A DNA stretch of 64,000 nucleotides from Methylobacterium durans (GTDB lineage Bacteria > Pseudomonadota > Alphaproteobacteria > Rhizobiales > Beijerinckiaceae), in assembly GCF_003173715.1 (NCBI RefSeq), contig NZ_CP029550.1, positions 992,001-1,056,000 of the forward strand, written 5' to 3'. Made by a program: the position numbers and the translations under genes. Each line of letters opens with the position of its first letter. Position 1 is the stretch's first letter. The notes beneath the pieces were generated by a model. That model ran no database searches and was not told the DNA's origin. It saw only the letters and a list, made by a program, of their open reading frames with translations. Positions 16,524-25,601 of this stretch are shown one piece after another.

Positions 16524-17807
16524 TCACTCGGCCGGTGACGGCAGCGGGGTCACGTCCCGGTCCAGCCGCTGATCGGTCGTGGCGAGCTGCCCCTCCCACT
16601 TGGCGACGGCGACGGTGGCCACGCTGTTGCCGAGCACGTTCGTCGCCGAGCGGCCCATGTCGAGGAACTGATCGATGCCGATGATCAGCAGGAGGCCCGC
16701 CTCCGGGATGTTGAATTGTGAGAGCGTCGCCGAGATCACGACGAGCGAGGCCCGCGGCACGCCGGCCATGCCCTTCGAGGTGACCATCAGGAGGCCCAGC
16801 ATCGTGAGCTGCTGACCCCATGTCAGCGGGATGCCGTAGGCCTGCGCGATGAACATCACCGCGAAGGTGCAGTACATCATCGAGCCGTCGAGGTTGAACG
16901 AGTAGCCCATCGGCAGAACGAAGGAGGTAATCCGGTTCGGCACGCCGAATTGCTCGAGGTTGTTCAGCGTCTTGGGGTAGGCGGCCTCGCTGGAGGCCGT
17001 CGAGAAGGCGAGGATGAAGGGCTCGCGGATCAGCCCGAGGAGGCGCGCGATGCTGCCCGAGCCGACCAGGAGGAAGCCCGCGACGATCAGAAGGCACCAC
17101 AGCACCGAAAGACTGAGGTAGAACTCGACGAGGAACTTGCCGTAGGTGACGAGGACGCCGATCCCCTGCGTGGTGATTGTCGCCGCGATGGCGGCGAAGA
17201 CGGCGACGGGCGCGAACAGCATGACGTAGCCCGTCACCTTGAGCATCACGTCGGCGAGGCCCTCGATGCCCTGCGCGAGGAGCTTGCCCTTCTCCCCGAG
17301 GGCGGCCAGCGCCACGCCGAAGAAGATCGAGAAGACGACGATCTGCAGGATCTCGTTGTGCGCCATCGCCTCGACCGCGCTCTTCGGGACCAGGTGCGTG
17401 ACGAAGTCCTTCAGCGAGAGCGAGGCCGTCTTCAGGCCCGTGCCGGCGCCCGTATCCGGCAGCGGCAGGTTCAGGTTGTGCCCCGGCTGCATGATGTTGA
17501 CGAGGATGAGCCCGAGCGCCAGCGAGCAGAACGAGGCGCCGAGGAACCAGATCAGCGCCTTGGCGCCGACGCGCCCGACGGAAGCGGTGTCGCCCATATG
17601 CGCGATGCCGACGACCAGCGTCGAGAAGACCAGCGGCGCGATGATCATCTTGATGAGCCGCAGGAAGACGTCGCTGATGAGCGCGATATAGCCGGAGATC
17701 TCCTTGGCGGTCTGAGGATCCGGCCACATGATGCTGCAGGCGTATCCGACGCCGATGCCGAGAACCATGCCGATGAAGATCAGGGTGGTCAGGCGGTTGC
17801 CGCTCAC
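16524..17807 (-). CDS. dicarboxylate/amino acid:cation symporter (DctA/GltP family)
   Basis: An inner-membrane secondary transporter of the DAACS family that moves C4-dicarboxylates or glutamate/aspartate with protons or sodium. Eight or more membrane helices are visible. The diagnostic motifs are the serine-rich hairpin STASSEAAYPKTL, FVLPMGYSFNLDGSMMY, and the last conserved helix DQFLDMGRSATNVLGNS. GAGGAG lies six bases before the GTG at 17807, which is chosen as start; the ATG at 17813 overlaps that site and further residues to 17879 look non-coding. Length (427 residues) is usual. It is transcribed with the downstream binding protein and divergent from the porin. Confidence 0.88.
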   Translation of the reverse strand: MSGNRLTTLIFIGMVLGIGVGYACSIMWPDPQTAKEISGYIALISDVFLRLIKMIIAPLVFSTLVVGIAHMGDTASVGRVGAKALIWFLGASFCSLALGLILVNIMQPGHNLNLPLPDTGAGTGLKTASLSLKDFVTHLVPKSAVEAMAHNEILQIVVFSIFFGVALAALGEKGKLLAQGIEGLADVMLKVTGYVMLFAPVAVFAAIAATITTQGIGVLVTYGKFLVEFYLSLSVLWCLLIVAGFLLVGSGSIARLLGLIREPFILAFSTASSEAAYPKTLNNLEQFGVPNRITSFVLPMGYSFNLDGSMMYCTFAVMFIAQAYGIPLTWGQQLTMLGLLMVTSKGMAGVPRASLVVISATLSQFNIPEAGLLLIIGIDQFLDMGRSATNVLGNSVATVAVAKWEGQLATTDQRLDRDVTPLPSPAE

Positions 17808-18479
17808 GGGCATCTCCTCGACAGCTCTGTCCGCTCTCCGCGTATGATGATTTTTGAGCAGGAAGCGTGCCATGCGCAAGCAGGGCTAAGTCGCGACACC
17901 TCCGGAACCTGACGCCTCGCCGCTTTCGTCACGCCGGATCGACACTTGATCACGACAGCGTGATCGAAAATCCCGTCAAGGACGGCGAAATCGGGAGATC
18001 GGCCCGCGAAAGGGACCTGCGTTACTTGGAATCCGGCAGCGAGCCTGGCGTCGTCCGGCCGGTCCGCGCACGGGTTTCGTGCGCGCACGGGCCCCATCGG
18101 GGAATCATCCCGCCGTCCGCGGGCGACGCAACCGTTCCCCACGAAAGATGCAGAAAAGACACAGATCGCCGAGACCTGCGGTTGTTCCCGGCCCGAGTGC
18201 GGATTTGGTCTTGCCTGCGCGCCATCTTGTCTGTCGAATTCCAAAGACGACGTGAATTGAACTTGTGCTCGCCAAGCAAACAACGCGCACAAGAATCATG
18301 CAGCCGTCGATCCATGAGGCAACCGAGGGTTCGGTGCCGCGTGGGAGCCACGAACCGCCTCCATGACCGGCCGCGTCCGGGTGGCACGGAGGCCCTGTGA
18401 CGATGACGGGAGATCGTCGAGGCGCTCCACTCTGCGGACCGGGCCGCTCGGGAAGGCACGTCGCGTCGGGGATTGTGGG
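17808..18479. other. long divergent promoter region between the symporter and the porin
   Basis: About 670 bases without a supported gene. A GC-rich imperfect palindrome, GCGCACGGG followed by TTTCGTGCGCGCAC, lies near 18066-18090. The space is long enough for regulated promoters in both directions plus a leader for the porin mRNA. No specific operator is identified. Confidence 0.4.
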
Positions 18480-20117
18480 ATGAACAGGATCAAGTCGGCG
18501 CTGCTGTGCACGGCGGCCAGCATCGTGGGGACAGCGACGGCAGGGGCCGCCGACCTCCCGCTGAAGAAGGCGGTGCCCGTCGAGTACGTGCGCGTCTGCG
18601 GCGCCTATGGGGCGGGCTTCTTCTACATCCCGGGCACGGACACCTGCCTGCGCGTCTCGGGGCGCGCGCGCTTCGAGGCCGGCACCATCCCGAACCCGAA
18701 CCGGGCGCAGAGTCAGGGCGACGAGTACCAGTCCCGCGGCCTGCTGCGCCTCAACCTCGATGCGCGCACCCAGACCGGCTACGGCACGCTCCGCGCCTTC
18801 GTCCGCGCCGAGATCGCGAGCCGCACCGGCACGCTGCTGGCCTCCGGCACGCAGCAGCGGATCGCCAACGCCTTCCCGGCCTTCGGCCAGGACACGTTCG
18901 GCCGCGTCCAGAACTTCGTTGTCGCCGACAAGGCCTTCGTCCAGTTCGCGGGCCTGACCGCCGGTCGCGCGTCCTCGTTCTTCGACTTCTACGCCCACGA
19001 TTACGAGCTGATCGGGTCGACGGGCGGCTCCGACATCGCTTCCACGAACCTCCTCGCCTACACGGCGAAGATCGGCGAGGGCCTGAGCCTGACGCTCGCG
19101 ATGGAAGACCCGATGTTCCGCAAGCAGCCGGTCTACGCGGCCTCCGTCGCGACGGCGGCGGCGGGCGTCGGGCTGCCCTCGCAATTCATCGTCGGGACGA
19201 CGGCGCCGACCCCGGTGATCCTCACCACCGCCGGCTTCGCGGCGACCGGCGTGACCTTCCTCGATGCCGTGCAGCGCTCGCGCATGCCCGATTTCGTGGC
19301 GGCGCTGCGCTACGACGCCGCCTGGGGCTCCGCCCAGATCTCGGGCGCGGTCAAGGACGTGAATGTCGGCGGCTTCATCGGCGGCTCGGCCTTCGGCACG
19401 GGCGGCGCCATCTCGAACGACGCCGCCGGTGCGCTGCTGGCCGCACGCGGCGTGCGGTCCGGCGCGCAGACCGATTACGGCTGGGCGGTGCAGGGCGGCG
19501 TGAAGGTGAACCTGCCGATGATCGCGCAGGGCGACGGCTTCTACCTGCAGGGCGCCTACGCCGAGGGCGGCATCCTCTATACCGGCTACACCTATCTGAC
19601 GGGCAGCTACCTCAGCAACCTGACGCCGGTGCAGGGCGCCTCCTTCCAGCAATACGTCTCGGATGCGGTGATCAACCCGATCACCGGCAAGCTCGAACTC
19701 TCGACGAGCTTCACGGTGGTCGGCTCCTTCCTGCATTACTGGTCGCCCGAATGGCGTTCGGCCTTCTTCGCGAGCTACGGCGAGGTCAATTACAAGCGCG
19801 GCACGCGGCAGGCGTTCAGCCTGCTCAACGGTCTCATCGGTGGCGCCACGCCGCCCAACGCCTTCACCAACCCGGCAGGCTTCGCCCTGAGCCCGGTGCT
19901 GCGCGACAACGCCCAGATCATCGCCGGCGTGAGCCTGATCTGGTCGCCGGTGAAGGATCTCGATATCGGCGTCGAGGGCACGTATATCGGCACCTCCGTC
20001 ATCGGCGGGCGCGTGGCCGACCAGACCCGGCCCATCACGGTGAACGGCCTGCCGGCCTTCACGGTGAGCCGCTACGACGCCACCCAGATCCGCATGCGGG
20101 TCCAGCGCGACTTCTGA
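18480..20117 (+). CDS. alphaproteobacterial outer membrane porin
   Basis: A 545-residue porin of the family found in Rhizobiales (Brucella Omp2-like). The signal peptide MNRIKSALLCTAASIVGTAT is cleaved near AGAADLPLKK. The mature start matches the family signature: ADLPLKKAVPVEYVRVC, GAGFFYIPGTDTCLRVSGR with its two cysteines, and repeated beta strands. The protein ends in a C-terminal aromatic strand (QIRMRVQRDF), the outer membrane targeting signal. The ATG at 18480 is chosen because it begins the signal peptide. It forms diffusion channels, and here it lies directly upstream of a solute ABC transporter operon, suggesting a supply role. Confidence 0.9.
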   Translation: MNRIKSALLCTAASIVGTATAGAADLPLKKAVPVEYVRVCGAYGAGFFYIPGTDTCLRVSGRARFEAGTIPNPNRAQSQGDEYQSRGLLRLNLDARTQTGYGTLRAFVRAEIASRTGTLLASGTQQRIANAFPAFGQDTFGRVQNFVVADKAFVQFAGLTAGRASSFFDFYAHDYELIGSTGGSDIASTNLLAYTAKIGEGLSLTLAMEDPMFRKQPVYAASVATAAAGVGLPSQFIVGTTAPTPVILTTAGFAATGVTFLDAVQRSRMPDFVAALRYDAAWGSAQISGAVKDVNVGGFIGGSAFGTGGAISNDAAGALLAARGVRSGAQTDYGWAVQGGVKVNLPMIAQGDGFYLQGAYAEGGILYTGYTYLTGSYLSNLTPVQGASFQQYVSDAVINPITGKLELSTSFTVVGSFLHYWSPEWRSAFFASYGEVNYKRGTRQAFSLLNGLIGGATPPNAFTNPAGFALSPVLRDNAQIIAGVSLIWSPVKDLDIGVEGTYIGTSVIGGRVADQTRPITVNGLPAFTVSRYDATQIRMRVQRDF

Positions 20118-20174
20118 GGGACCCCGTCCGCAGGCCCGGCGCGATCGTTCGGATCCCGCCAGATCCGGCACGCC

Positions 20175-20199
20175 GCTTGCCCCGGCGGCGGCGGCAAGC
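20175..20199 (+). terminator. putative terminator after the porin
   Basis: GCTTGCC (20175-20181) and GGCAAGC (20193-20199) form a seven-base stem with an 11-base GC-rich loop, about 60 bases after the porin stop. No strong T-run follows. Confidence 0.45.
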
Positions 20200-20245
20200 C
20201 TAACCTTGCGTCGGACGATCGCGCCATCCCCAGGAAGGACCCCGC

Positions 20246-21157
20246 ATGGGCCTCAGAGACTCGCTCCTGCTCGCCACCCTCGCTGCCCTCCTGTCCGGCG
20301 CGCCGGCCGGGGCGCAGGAGCTGACCGGAACGCTCAAGAAGGTGAAGGATTCCGGCGCCATCACCATCGGGCACCGCGATTCCTCGGTGCCCTTCTCCTA
20401 CCTCGACGGCAGCCAGAAGCCGGTGGGCTACGCGACCGAGATCTGCCTGAAGATCGCCGACGCCGTGAAGGCGAACCTCAAGCTCGACAAGCTCGAGGTG
20501 AAGCTCGTGCCGGTCACCTCCGCGACCCGGATCCCCCTGATCGCCAACGGCACGATCGACCTCGAATGCGGCTCGACCACCAACAACGCGGATCGCCAGA
20601 AACAGGCCGGCTTCACCAACACTCACTTCCTCACGGCGACGCGCTACGTGGCGAAGAAGGAGAAGAAGCTCGACAAGATCGAGGACCTGAAGGGCCGCAC
20701 CGTGGTCTCGACCTCCGGCACCACCAACATCCGCCAGATCAACGAGGCCAACACCGCCCGCTCGATGGGGCTGACCATCCTGCCGGCCAAGGACCACGCC
20801 GAGGCTTTCCTGATGGTCGAGACCGGCCGGGCGGACGCCTTCGTGATGGATGACGTGCTGCTCGCCTCCCTGGTCGCCGGGTCGAAGACGCCCGATGCCT
20901 ACACGATCTCGAGCGAAGCCCTCTCGAAGCCGGAGCCCTACGGCATCATGCTGCGCAAGGACGACGCGCCCTTCAAGGCCGTGGCCGACGCGGCGACCGC
21001 CGCCCTCTACAAGAGCCCGGAGGGCAAGGCCCTCTACGAGAAGTGGTTCACGCAGCCGATCCCGCCGCGCGGCATCAACTTGAAGCTGCCGATGAGCGAG
21101 GCGATGCAGAAAGCCTTCGCGAACCCGAGCGACAGCCCGGACCCGGCTGCCTACTGA
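20246..21157 (+). CDS. gltI: glutamate/aspartate-type ABC transporter substrate-binding protein
   Basis: A 303-residue periplasmic binding protein with a signal peptide ending near GAPAGAQ. GTLKKVKDSGAITIGHRDSS, VPFSYLDGSQKPVGYATEIC and TIDLECGSTTNN match GltI-type family 3 binding proteins for glutamate and aspartate. AAGGA lies seven bases before the ATG. It is the first gene of a four-gene transporter operon with two permeases and an ATPase. The related orphan binding protein at 15599 shares many of the same motifs. Confidence 0.88.
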   Translation: MGLRDSLLLATLAALLSGAPAGAQELTGTLKKVKDSGAITIGHRDSSVPFSYLDGSQKPVGYATEICLKIADAVKANLKLDKLEVKLVPVTSATRIPLIANGTIDLECGSTTNNADRQKQAGFTNTHFLTATRYVAKKEKKLDKIEDLKGRTVVSTSGTTNIRQINEANTARSMGLTILPAKDHAEAFLMVETGRADAFVMDDVLLASLVAGSKTPDAYTISSEALSKPEPYGIMLRKDDAPFKAVADAATAALYKSPEGKALYEKWFTQPIPPRGINLKLPMSEAMQKAFANPSDSPDPAAY

Positions 21158-21184
21158 TCCGGCCGTGACGGGGGGCGGCCGGAC

Positions 21185-21907
21185 ATGAACTACACCTGGA
21201 ACTGGGGGATCTTCTTCGAGCCCTCCCCCGAAGGCGCCGGCACCTACGCCGACATGCTGCTGTCGGGCCTTCTCTGGACCATCCTGACGGCGCTCGCCTC
21301 CTGGGCGATCGCCTTCTGCCTCGGCTCGATCATCGGCGTGATGCGCACCCTGCCCTCGAAGGCGGCGCGGGGCTTCGGCACGGCCTACGTGGAGCTGTTC
21401 CGCAACGTGCCGCTCCTCGTGCAGATGTTCCTCTGGTACTTCGTGCTGCCGGAACTGCTCCCGGCGGCGGCCGGTGCCTACATCAAGCAGCTGCCGAACG
21501 CGCCCTTCTACACGGCGGTGATCTGCCTCGGCTTCTTCACCGCCGCGCGCGTCGCCGAGCAGGTACGCGCCGGCATCGAGGCCCTGCCGCGGGGGCAGCG
21601 CCTCGCCGGCACCGCGATGGGCTTCACCGTGGCGCAGACCTACCGCTACGTGCTCCTGCCGAACGCCTACCGGATCATCCTGCCGCCGATGACCTCGGAA
21701 TTCCTCAACAACCTGAAGAACACGTCGGTCGCCCTGACAATCGGGCTCCTCGAACTGACGGCGCGCGCCCGCTCGATGCAGGAATTCTCGTTCCAAGTCT
21801 TCGAGGCCTTCACTGCCGCGACGCTCCTCTACGTCATGATCAACGTGGTGGTGATCGTGGCGGCGACTCTCCTCGAGCGCCGCCTCGCCATCCCGGGGCA
21901 GCGCTGA
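21185..21907 (+). CDS. gltJ: amino acid ABC transporter permease (GltJ type)
   Basis: A 240-residue inner-membrane permease with about five helices. The HisMQ-type permease signature is visible, with the EAA loop VRAGIEALPRGQRLAGTAMG where the ATPase docks. VELFRNVPLLVQMFLWYFVL is also typical. Its stop codon shares a base with the start of the next permease (TGATG), indicating translational coupling. It is a heterodimer partner of the following gene. Confidence 0.88.
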   Translation: MNYTWNWGIFFEPSPEGAGTYADMLLSGLLWTILTALASWAIAFCLGSIIGVMRTLPSKAARGFGTAYVELFRNVPLLVQMFLWYFVLPELLPAAAGAYIKQLPNAPFYTAVICLGFFTAARVAEQVRAGIEALPRGQRLAGTAMGFTVAQTYRYVLLPNAYRIILPPMTSEFLNNLKNTSVALTIGLLELTARARSMQEFSFQVFEAFTAATLLYVMINVVVIVAATLLERRLAIPGQR

Positions 21908-22599
21908 TGTTTTCCAACCTCGACCTCAGCGTCATCGTCTCTTCCCTGCCCTACCTGTTCGGGCAGGGCATGGTCTTCACCGTCACGCTGACGGCGCTCG
22001 CCGCCTCCATGGGGGTGGTGCTGGGCACGTTCCTGGCGATCCTGCGCCTGTCCGGCGTGCCGGGCGTCTCGCACCTCGCCAAGGGCTACGTCGAGCTGAT
22101 GCGCTCGCTGCCCCTGGTGCTCGTCATCTTCTGGTTCTACTTCCTCGTCCCCTATATCGGGGCCTGGGTCGTGCGCTCGCCGACGCCGATCCAGGTCGGC
22201 GCCTTCGCCTCCGCGCTGATCACCTTCACGCTGTTCGAGGCGGCCTTCTTCGCCGAGATCATGCGGGCCGGGATCCAGTCGATCCCCAAGGGGCAGACGT
22301 CAGCCGCGCTGGCGCTCGGCATGACGCGGGCGCAGGTGATGCGCACCGTCGTGCTGCCGCAGGCGTTCCGCAACATGCTGCCGCTGTTGCTGACGCAGAC
22401 GATCATCCTGTTCCAGGACACCTCCCTCGTCTACGTGCTCTCCCTGACCGACTTCCTCGGCGCCGCCTCGAAGGTCGCCCAGCGCGACGGGCGCCTCGTC
22501 GAGATGTATCTCTTCGCGGCCGTGGTCTACTTCCTGATATGCTTCACGGCCTCGTCCCTGGTCCGCCGGCTGCACAGCCGCGTCGCGATCATCCGCTAG
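21907..22599 (+). CDS. gltK: amino acid ABC transporter permease (GltK type)
   Basis: A 230-residue inner-membrane permease, second half of the heterodimeric channel. Motifs [20 protein letters not shown] and the EAA loop [20 protein letters not shown] are clear. Start overlaps the stop of gltJ, and the ATPase gene begins 17 bases after its stop. Confidence 0.88.
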   Translation: MFSNLDLSVIVSSLPYLFGQGMVFTVTLTALAASMGVVLGTFLAILRLSGVPGVSHLAKGYVELMRSLPLVLVIFWFYFLVPYIGAWVVRSPTPIQVGAFASALITFTLFEAAFFAEIMRAGIQSIPKGQTSAALALGMTRAQVMRTVVLPQAFRNMLPLLLTQTIILFQDTSLVYVLSLTDFLGAASKVAQRDGRLVEMYLFAAVVYFLICFTASSLVRRLHSRVAIIR

Positions 22600-22615
22600 C
22601 TGGATTGAGGGCAAG

Positions 22616-23473
22616 ATGACCTCCACCCCGATCCCGGCGCCCGGGGCGCCCGCACCCGTCCCTCAGGCCGAGGGGAGCCTGGAGGATGCCGGCCTTCAGA
22701 AGGGCCGGCTCGTGGAGCCCTCGGACGGGAAGGCCGGCGAGCCGATGATCGCGATCGATGCCGTCAGCAAGTGGTACGGATCGTTTCAGGTCCTCACCGA
22801 TTGCACGACGCGCGTCTCGAAGGGCGAGGTGGTCGTCGTGTGCGGGCCCTCAGGTTCGGGCAAGTCGACGCTGATCAAGTGCGTGAACGCCCTCGAACCG
22901 TTCCAGAAGGGCCAGATCAGCGTCGACGGCACCAAGGTGAAGGACCGGGCGACCAACCTGCCGAAGCTGCGCTCGCGGGTCGGCATGGTATTCCAGCATT
23001 TCGAGCTGTTCCCCCACCTCTCGATCAGCGACAACCTCACCCTGGCCCAGCGCAAGGTGCTCGGCCGCGCCCCCGAGGACGCCAGGAAGCGCGGGCTCGA
23101 TCTCCTCGCGCGCGTCGGCCTCTCGGCGCATGCGGAGAAATACCCGGGCCAGCTCTCCGGCGGCCAGCAGCAGCGCGTCGCGATCGCCCGCGCGCTGGCC
23201 ATGAACCCGATCGTGATGCTGTTCGACGAGCCGACCTCCGCCCTCGACCCGGAGATGGTCGGCGAGGTGCTCGACGTCATGGTCGAGCTCGCCCGCGACG
23301 GCATGACGATGATGGTCGTCAGCCACGAGATGGGCTTCGCTCGAAAGGTCGCCGACCGCGTGATCTTCATGGATCGCGGCGAGATCGTCGAGGATGCGAC
23401 GAAAGACGATTTCTTCGGCCAGCCGCGCTCGCCGCGCGCGCAGCAATTTCTCTCGAAGATCCTCTCGCACTGA
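22616..23473 (+). CDS. gltL: amino acid ABC transporter ATP-binding protein (GltL type)
   Basis: A 285-residue ATPase that powers the transporter. Walker A is GPSGSGKST, the signature is LSGGQQQR, Walker B is [12 protein letters not shown] and the switch histidine is in VVSHEMGF. A Pro/Ala-rich extension of about 43 residues precedes the usual start of the family. GAGGG upstream of 22616 supports the long form, while an in-frame ATG at 22745 ([13 protein letters not shown]) would give the standard length. The last gene of the operon. Confidence 0.9.
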   Translation: MTSTPIPAPGAPAPVPQAEGSLEDAGLQKGRLVEPSDGKAGEPMIAIDAVSKWYGSFQVLTDCTTRVSKGEVVVVCGPSGSGKSTLIKCVNALEPFQKGQISVDGTKVKDRATNLPKLRSRVGMVFQHFELFPHLSISDNLTLAQRKVLGRAPEDARKRGLDLLARVGLSAHAEKYPGQLSGGQQQRVAIARALAMNPIVMLFDEPTSALDPEMVGEVLDVMVELARDGMTMMVVSHEMGFARKVADRVIFMDRGEIVEDATKDDFFGQPRSPRAQQFLSKILSH

Positions 23474-23610
23474 GCGTCGCGGCCCGAGTTCCTCCCGCTC
23501 ACGGAAAGATGCTTCCGCGAAAATCCGGACAAGTCGACGGATTCCGGTAGCAATCCCCGAACCCTGCAGGCCGCAGCATCGCCGGGACTTCTTCTTCCCG
23601 AGCCGGTGTC

Positions 23611-23871
23611 ATGTCGACGATCACAGCCCTAAACCGAGACCACGAGACAACCTCTCCCCTGGAGGACGCGCGGATCATCCTGCGCAACCAGCCCGGCGCC
23701 TACGGTTGCCGGGCCGTCATCATCAATCGCCATCGCGCCTTGATCGAGACGAGCCTGACGGTTTCGCTGCCCGAATGGTTCAGCCTCGCCGTCGCGCCCG
23801 ACTTCACGCCCCGGCCCTGCGCCGTCACGTGGCGCGGCACGCGGATCGTGAAGGTGGCGCTATTTTCGTGA
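23611..23871 (+). CDS. small protein with PilZ-like features
   Basis: An 86-residue protein. The pattern GCRAVIINRHRALIETSLTV, then LPEWFSLAVAP, then RPCAVTWRGTRIVKVALF follows the beta-barrel layout of small PilZ proteins of Rhizobiales (C-x-V-x-W-R at the end). The RxxxR and D/NxSxxG cyclic di-GMP motifs are not both visible, so it may not bind the nucleotide. It is convergent with the cytochrome gene, with a hairpin between them. Confidence 0.5.
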   Translation: MSTITALNRDHETTSPLEDARIILRNQPGAYGCRAVIINRHRALIETSLTVSLPEWFSLAVAPDFTPRPCAVTWRGTRIVKVALFS

Positions 23872-23882
23872 GCGACGAGACG

Positions 23883-23922
23883 ACGACGGCGCGCCCTCTC
23901 CGGAACAGGGACGCGCCGTCGT
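23883..23922. terminator. bidirectional terminator hairpin
   Basis: ACGACGGCGCG (23883-23893) pairs with CGCGCCGTCGT (23912-23922), and the stem is extended inward by CCCT against AGGG. It lies between two convergent genes (stop at 23871 on plus, stop at 23949 on minus) and probably serves both. Confidence 0.7.
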
Positions 23923-23948
23923 TGAGACGCGTGTTACCGGCCGGCGGC

Positions 23949-24314
23949 CTACTTCTTCGAGGCGAGGTAGGCGATCACGTCGTTGATCTTCTTGTCGTCC
24001 GGGATGCCGGCGAAGACCATCTTGGTTCCCGGTACCTTGGCCTTCGGATTCTTCAACCACTCGTGGAGGCTGGCCTGGTCCCAGGTGAGGCCCGAACCCT
24101 TCAGCGCCGGGGAGTAGTTGTAGCCTTCGAGGCTCGCGGCCTTCCGGCCGACAACCCCGGTCAGATTGGGGCCGACGCCGTTCTTGTCGAAGGCGTGACA
24201 GGCCTTGCAGGGCGCGAAAGCCTTCTCGCCCGCTGCGGGATCACCAGCGTCCTGAGCGTACCCGGCGGTCGGGAGCAGAACGGCGAGCACGGCACTGTAG
24301 ATCAGGTAACGCAT
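23949..24314 (-). CDS. class I c-type cytochrome, periplasmic
   Basis: A 121-residue single-heme cytochrome. The signal peptide is MRYLIYSAVLAVLLPTAGYA, the heme site is CKACH near residue 36, and the axial methionine is in GTKMVFAG. WLKNPKAKVPGTKM and INDVIAYLASKK are typical of the cytochrome c2/c550 group, which carries electrons between respiratory or dehydrogenase complexes in the periplasm. The ATG at 24314 is used because it begins the signal peptide. It is divergent from a small XRE regulator with a short dyad in the intergenic region. The physiological partner is not evident. Confidence 0.85.
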   Translation of the reverse strand: MRYLIYSAVLAVLLPTAGYAQDAGDPAAGEKAFAPCKACHAFDKNGVGPNLTGVVGRKAASLEGYNYSPALKGSGLTWDQASLHEWLKNPKAKVPGTKMVFAGIPDDKKINDVIAYLASKK

Positions 24315-24391
24315 GGTGGGTCCTCTCAGGCGGGATCGGACGCAGGTAGCTAACGCCGGGGGAGAGCCCGCCCACGCCGATCGGACTAAAC

Positions 24392-24405
24392 TCACATATT
24401 TGTGA
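24392..24405. promoter_or_regulatory. short dyad in the cytochrome/XRE intergenic region
   Basis: TCACA TATT TGTGA is a perfect inverted repeat with four-base spacing, in an AT-richer patch between the divergent cytochrome and XRE genes. It may be an operator, perhaps for the XRE protein. Half-sites resemble Crp half-sites but in the reverse order, so Crp binding is not implied. Confidence 0.35.
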
Positions 24406-24503
24406 TCGTAAGCGCAGGATTAAAAATCGGCCCGACTTGGTGCCTTGCACCGACGTTCCTAGGTTCTCAGGTGTAGGCATCACCGTCCGCCGGGGAATGA
24501 GCC

Positions 24504-24746
24504 GTGCCGGTTCGACCGCGTAATGTCAGTGCGTTTCTGAAGCGCTCCGGCTGGACGCAGGCCCAGCTCGCCTGGGAGCTCGGCGTCAACCAGCCGCGCA
24601 TCTCGCGCTTCATCAAGGGATTGAAGAAGCCGAACCCGGAGCTCGACCGCGCCCTGACCCGATTCTTCAGCGACAACCCGACCGCCCGGGCGATCGGTCA
24701 GGACGAGAAGCCGCGTCCCGTAATCGGAGCGAGGGCATTCCGCTAG
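24504..24746 (+). CDS. small XRE-family HTH regulator
   Basis: An 80-residue protein consisting of little more than an HTH domain. VSAFLKRSGWTQAQLAWELG then VNQPRISRFIKGLKKPNPEL is a standard XRE-type helix-turn-helix. It starts at a GTG with a GGGGAATGA purine-rich site upstream. It could regulate itself and the divergent cytochrome gene. Confidence 0.75.
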   Translation: MPVRPRNVSAFLKRSGWTQAQLAWELGVNQPRISRFIKGLKKPNPELDRALTRFFSDNPTARAIGQDEKPRPVIGARAFR

Positions 24747-24765
24747 GCGCGAGCCCGGCTCACCG

Positions 24766-25368
24766 TCAATTCAGGCGGCCGCCGCTCGCGCGGTCGATCC
24801 GTCGGGCGATGGCGCGCCCGATCTCCCACATCAACAGGTCGACCATCTTCCGCAGAAGCGGCGTGCCGTCCTCGTCGATGGCCTTGCGGGCGGCGATCGC
24901 GTGGCGCGCCGCCCGGTCAAGTGGGCTCAATCGCTCCGCGGACGACGTGCCCGGCTCGCCGCCGCGATTCATCCTCTGCGTCACGTCGATCAGGATGCCG
25001 TGGCCGTGGGCGGGGGCCGCCTGGGTCGTGGCGTAAATCCGCCCGTGATCGAGAAGCCAGCGCACGCCGTCCTCGGTGTGAACGCGGTAGGTGAGGACGA
25101 CGGGACCGCCCTCCTGCTCCGCCCGCGCGATCTCGCGGATCACGGAGGCGCGGTCGTCCGGGTGAATGCGCGCGACCACCTCCGCGCAGGTCAGTTTGGT
25201 CTCGGCGAGGGACTGGTCCCCGGTCAGAAACTCGGCGGCACCGCTATCGAGCACGTGGAGTCCGTCGGCCGCGTCCCAGGTCCAGGTGCCGACGATGTTC
25301 GGTTCGCCCGCTCCCAGAAAGTGATCGTCCGTCTCTCCGGGCGCGTGATCGTCCGCTCGATGCCGCAC
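24766..25368 (-). CDS. PAS-domain protein
   Basis: A 200-residue cytoplasmic protein with one PAS domain at about 27-130: VGTWTWDAADGLHVLDSGAA, RIHPDDRASVIREI, VVLTYRVHTEDGVRWLLDHG. The PAC end is GILIDVTQRMN. The C-terminal 60 residues form helices (LDRAARHAIAARKAI, LMWEIGRAIARRI) but show no kinase, GGDEF or HTH domain. It is probably a sensor or adaptor that works through another protein. Related in style to the PAS-HTH regulator at 55712. Confidence 0.75.
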   Translation of the reverse strand: MRHRADDHAPGETDDHFLGAGEPNIVGTWTWDAADGLHVLDSGAAEFLTGDQSLAETKLTCAEVVARIHPDDRASVIREIARAEQEGGPVVLTYRVHTEDGVRWLLDHGRIYATTQAAPAHGHGILIDVTQRMNRGGEPGTSSAERLSPLDRAARHAIAARKAIDEDGTPLLRKMVDLLMWEIGRAIARRIDRASGGRLN

Positions 25369-25601
25369 GCTGTGCTCCTCCCTCGCCCCGGGGAGCTACC
25401 AAGCATCGTGTCAACGATCAACTTTTCGTTACTAGAAAAGACCACGAGGCCGCGAATTGCCAGTCCACAATACGATCGGGCACAAGTGATCGCGATCGCT
25501 ATTGTCAGGCCTCATGTCGCTCGACCCTGGCGAGACGCGCCGGATCGGGCCTCAGTTGCGCACGGGACCGAACGCGACGGCGAGCCCGCGCGTTGTCGGC
25601 G

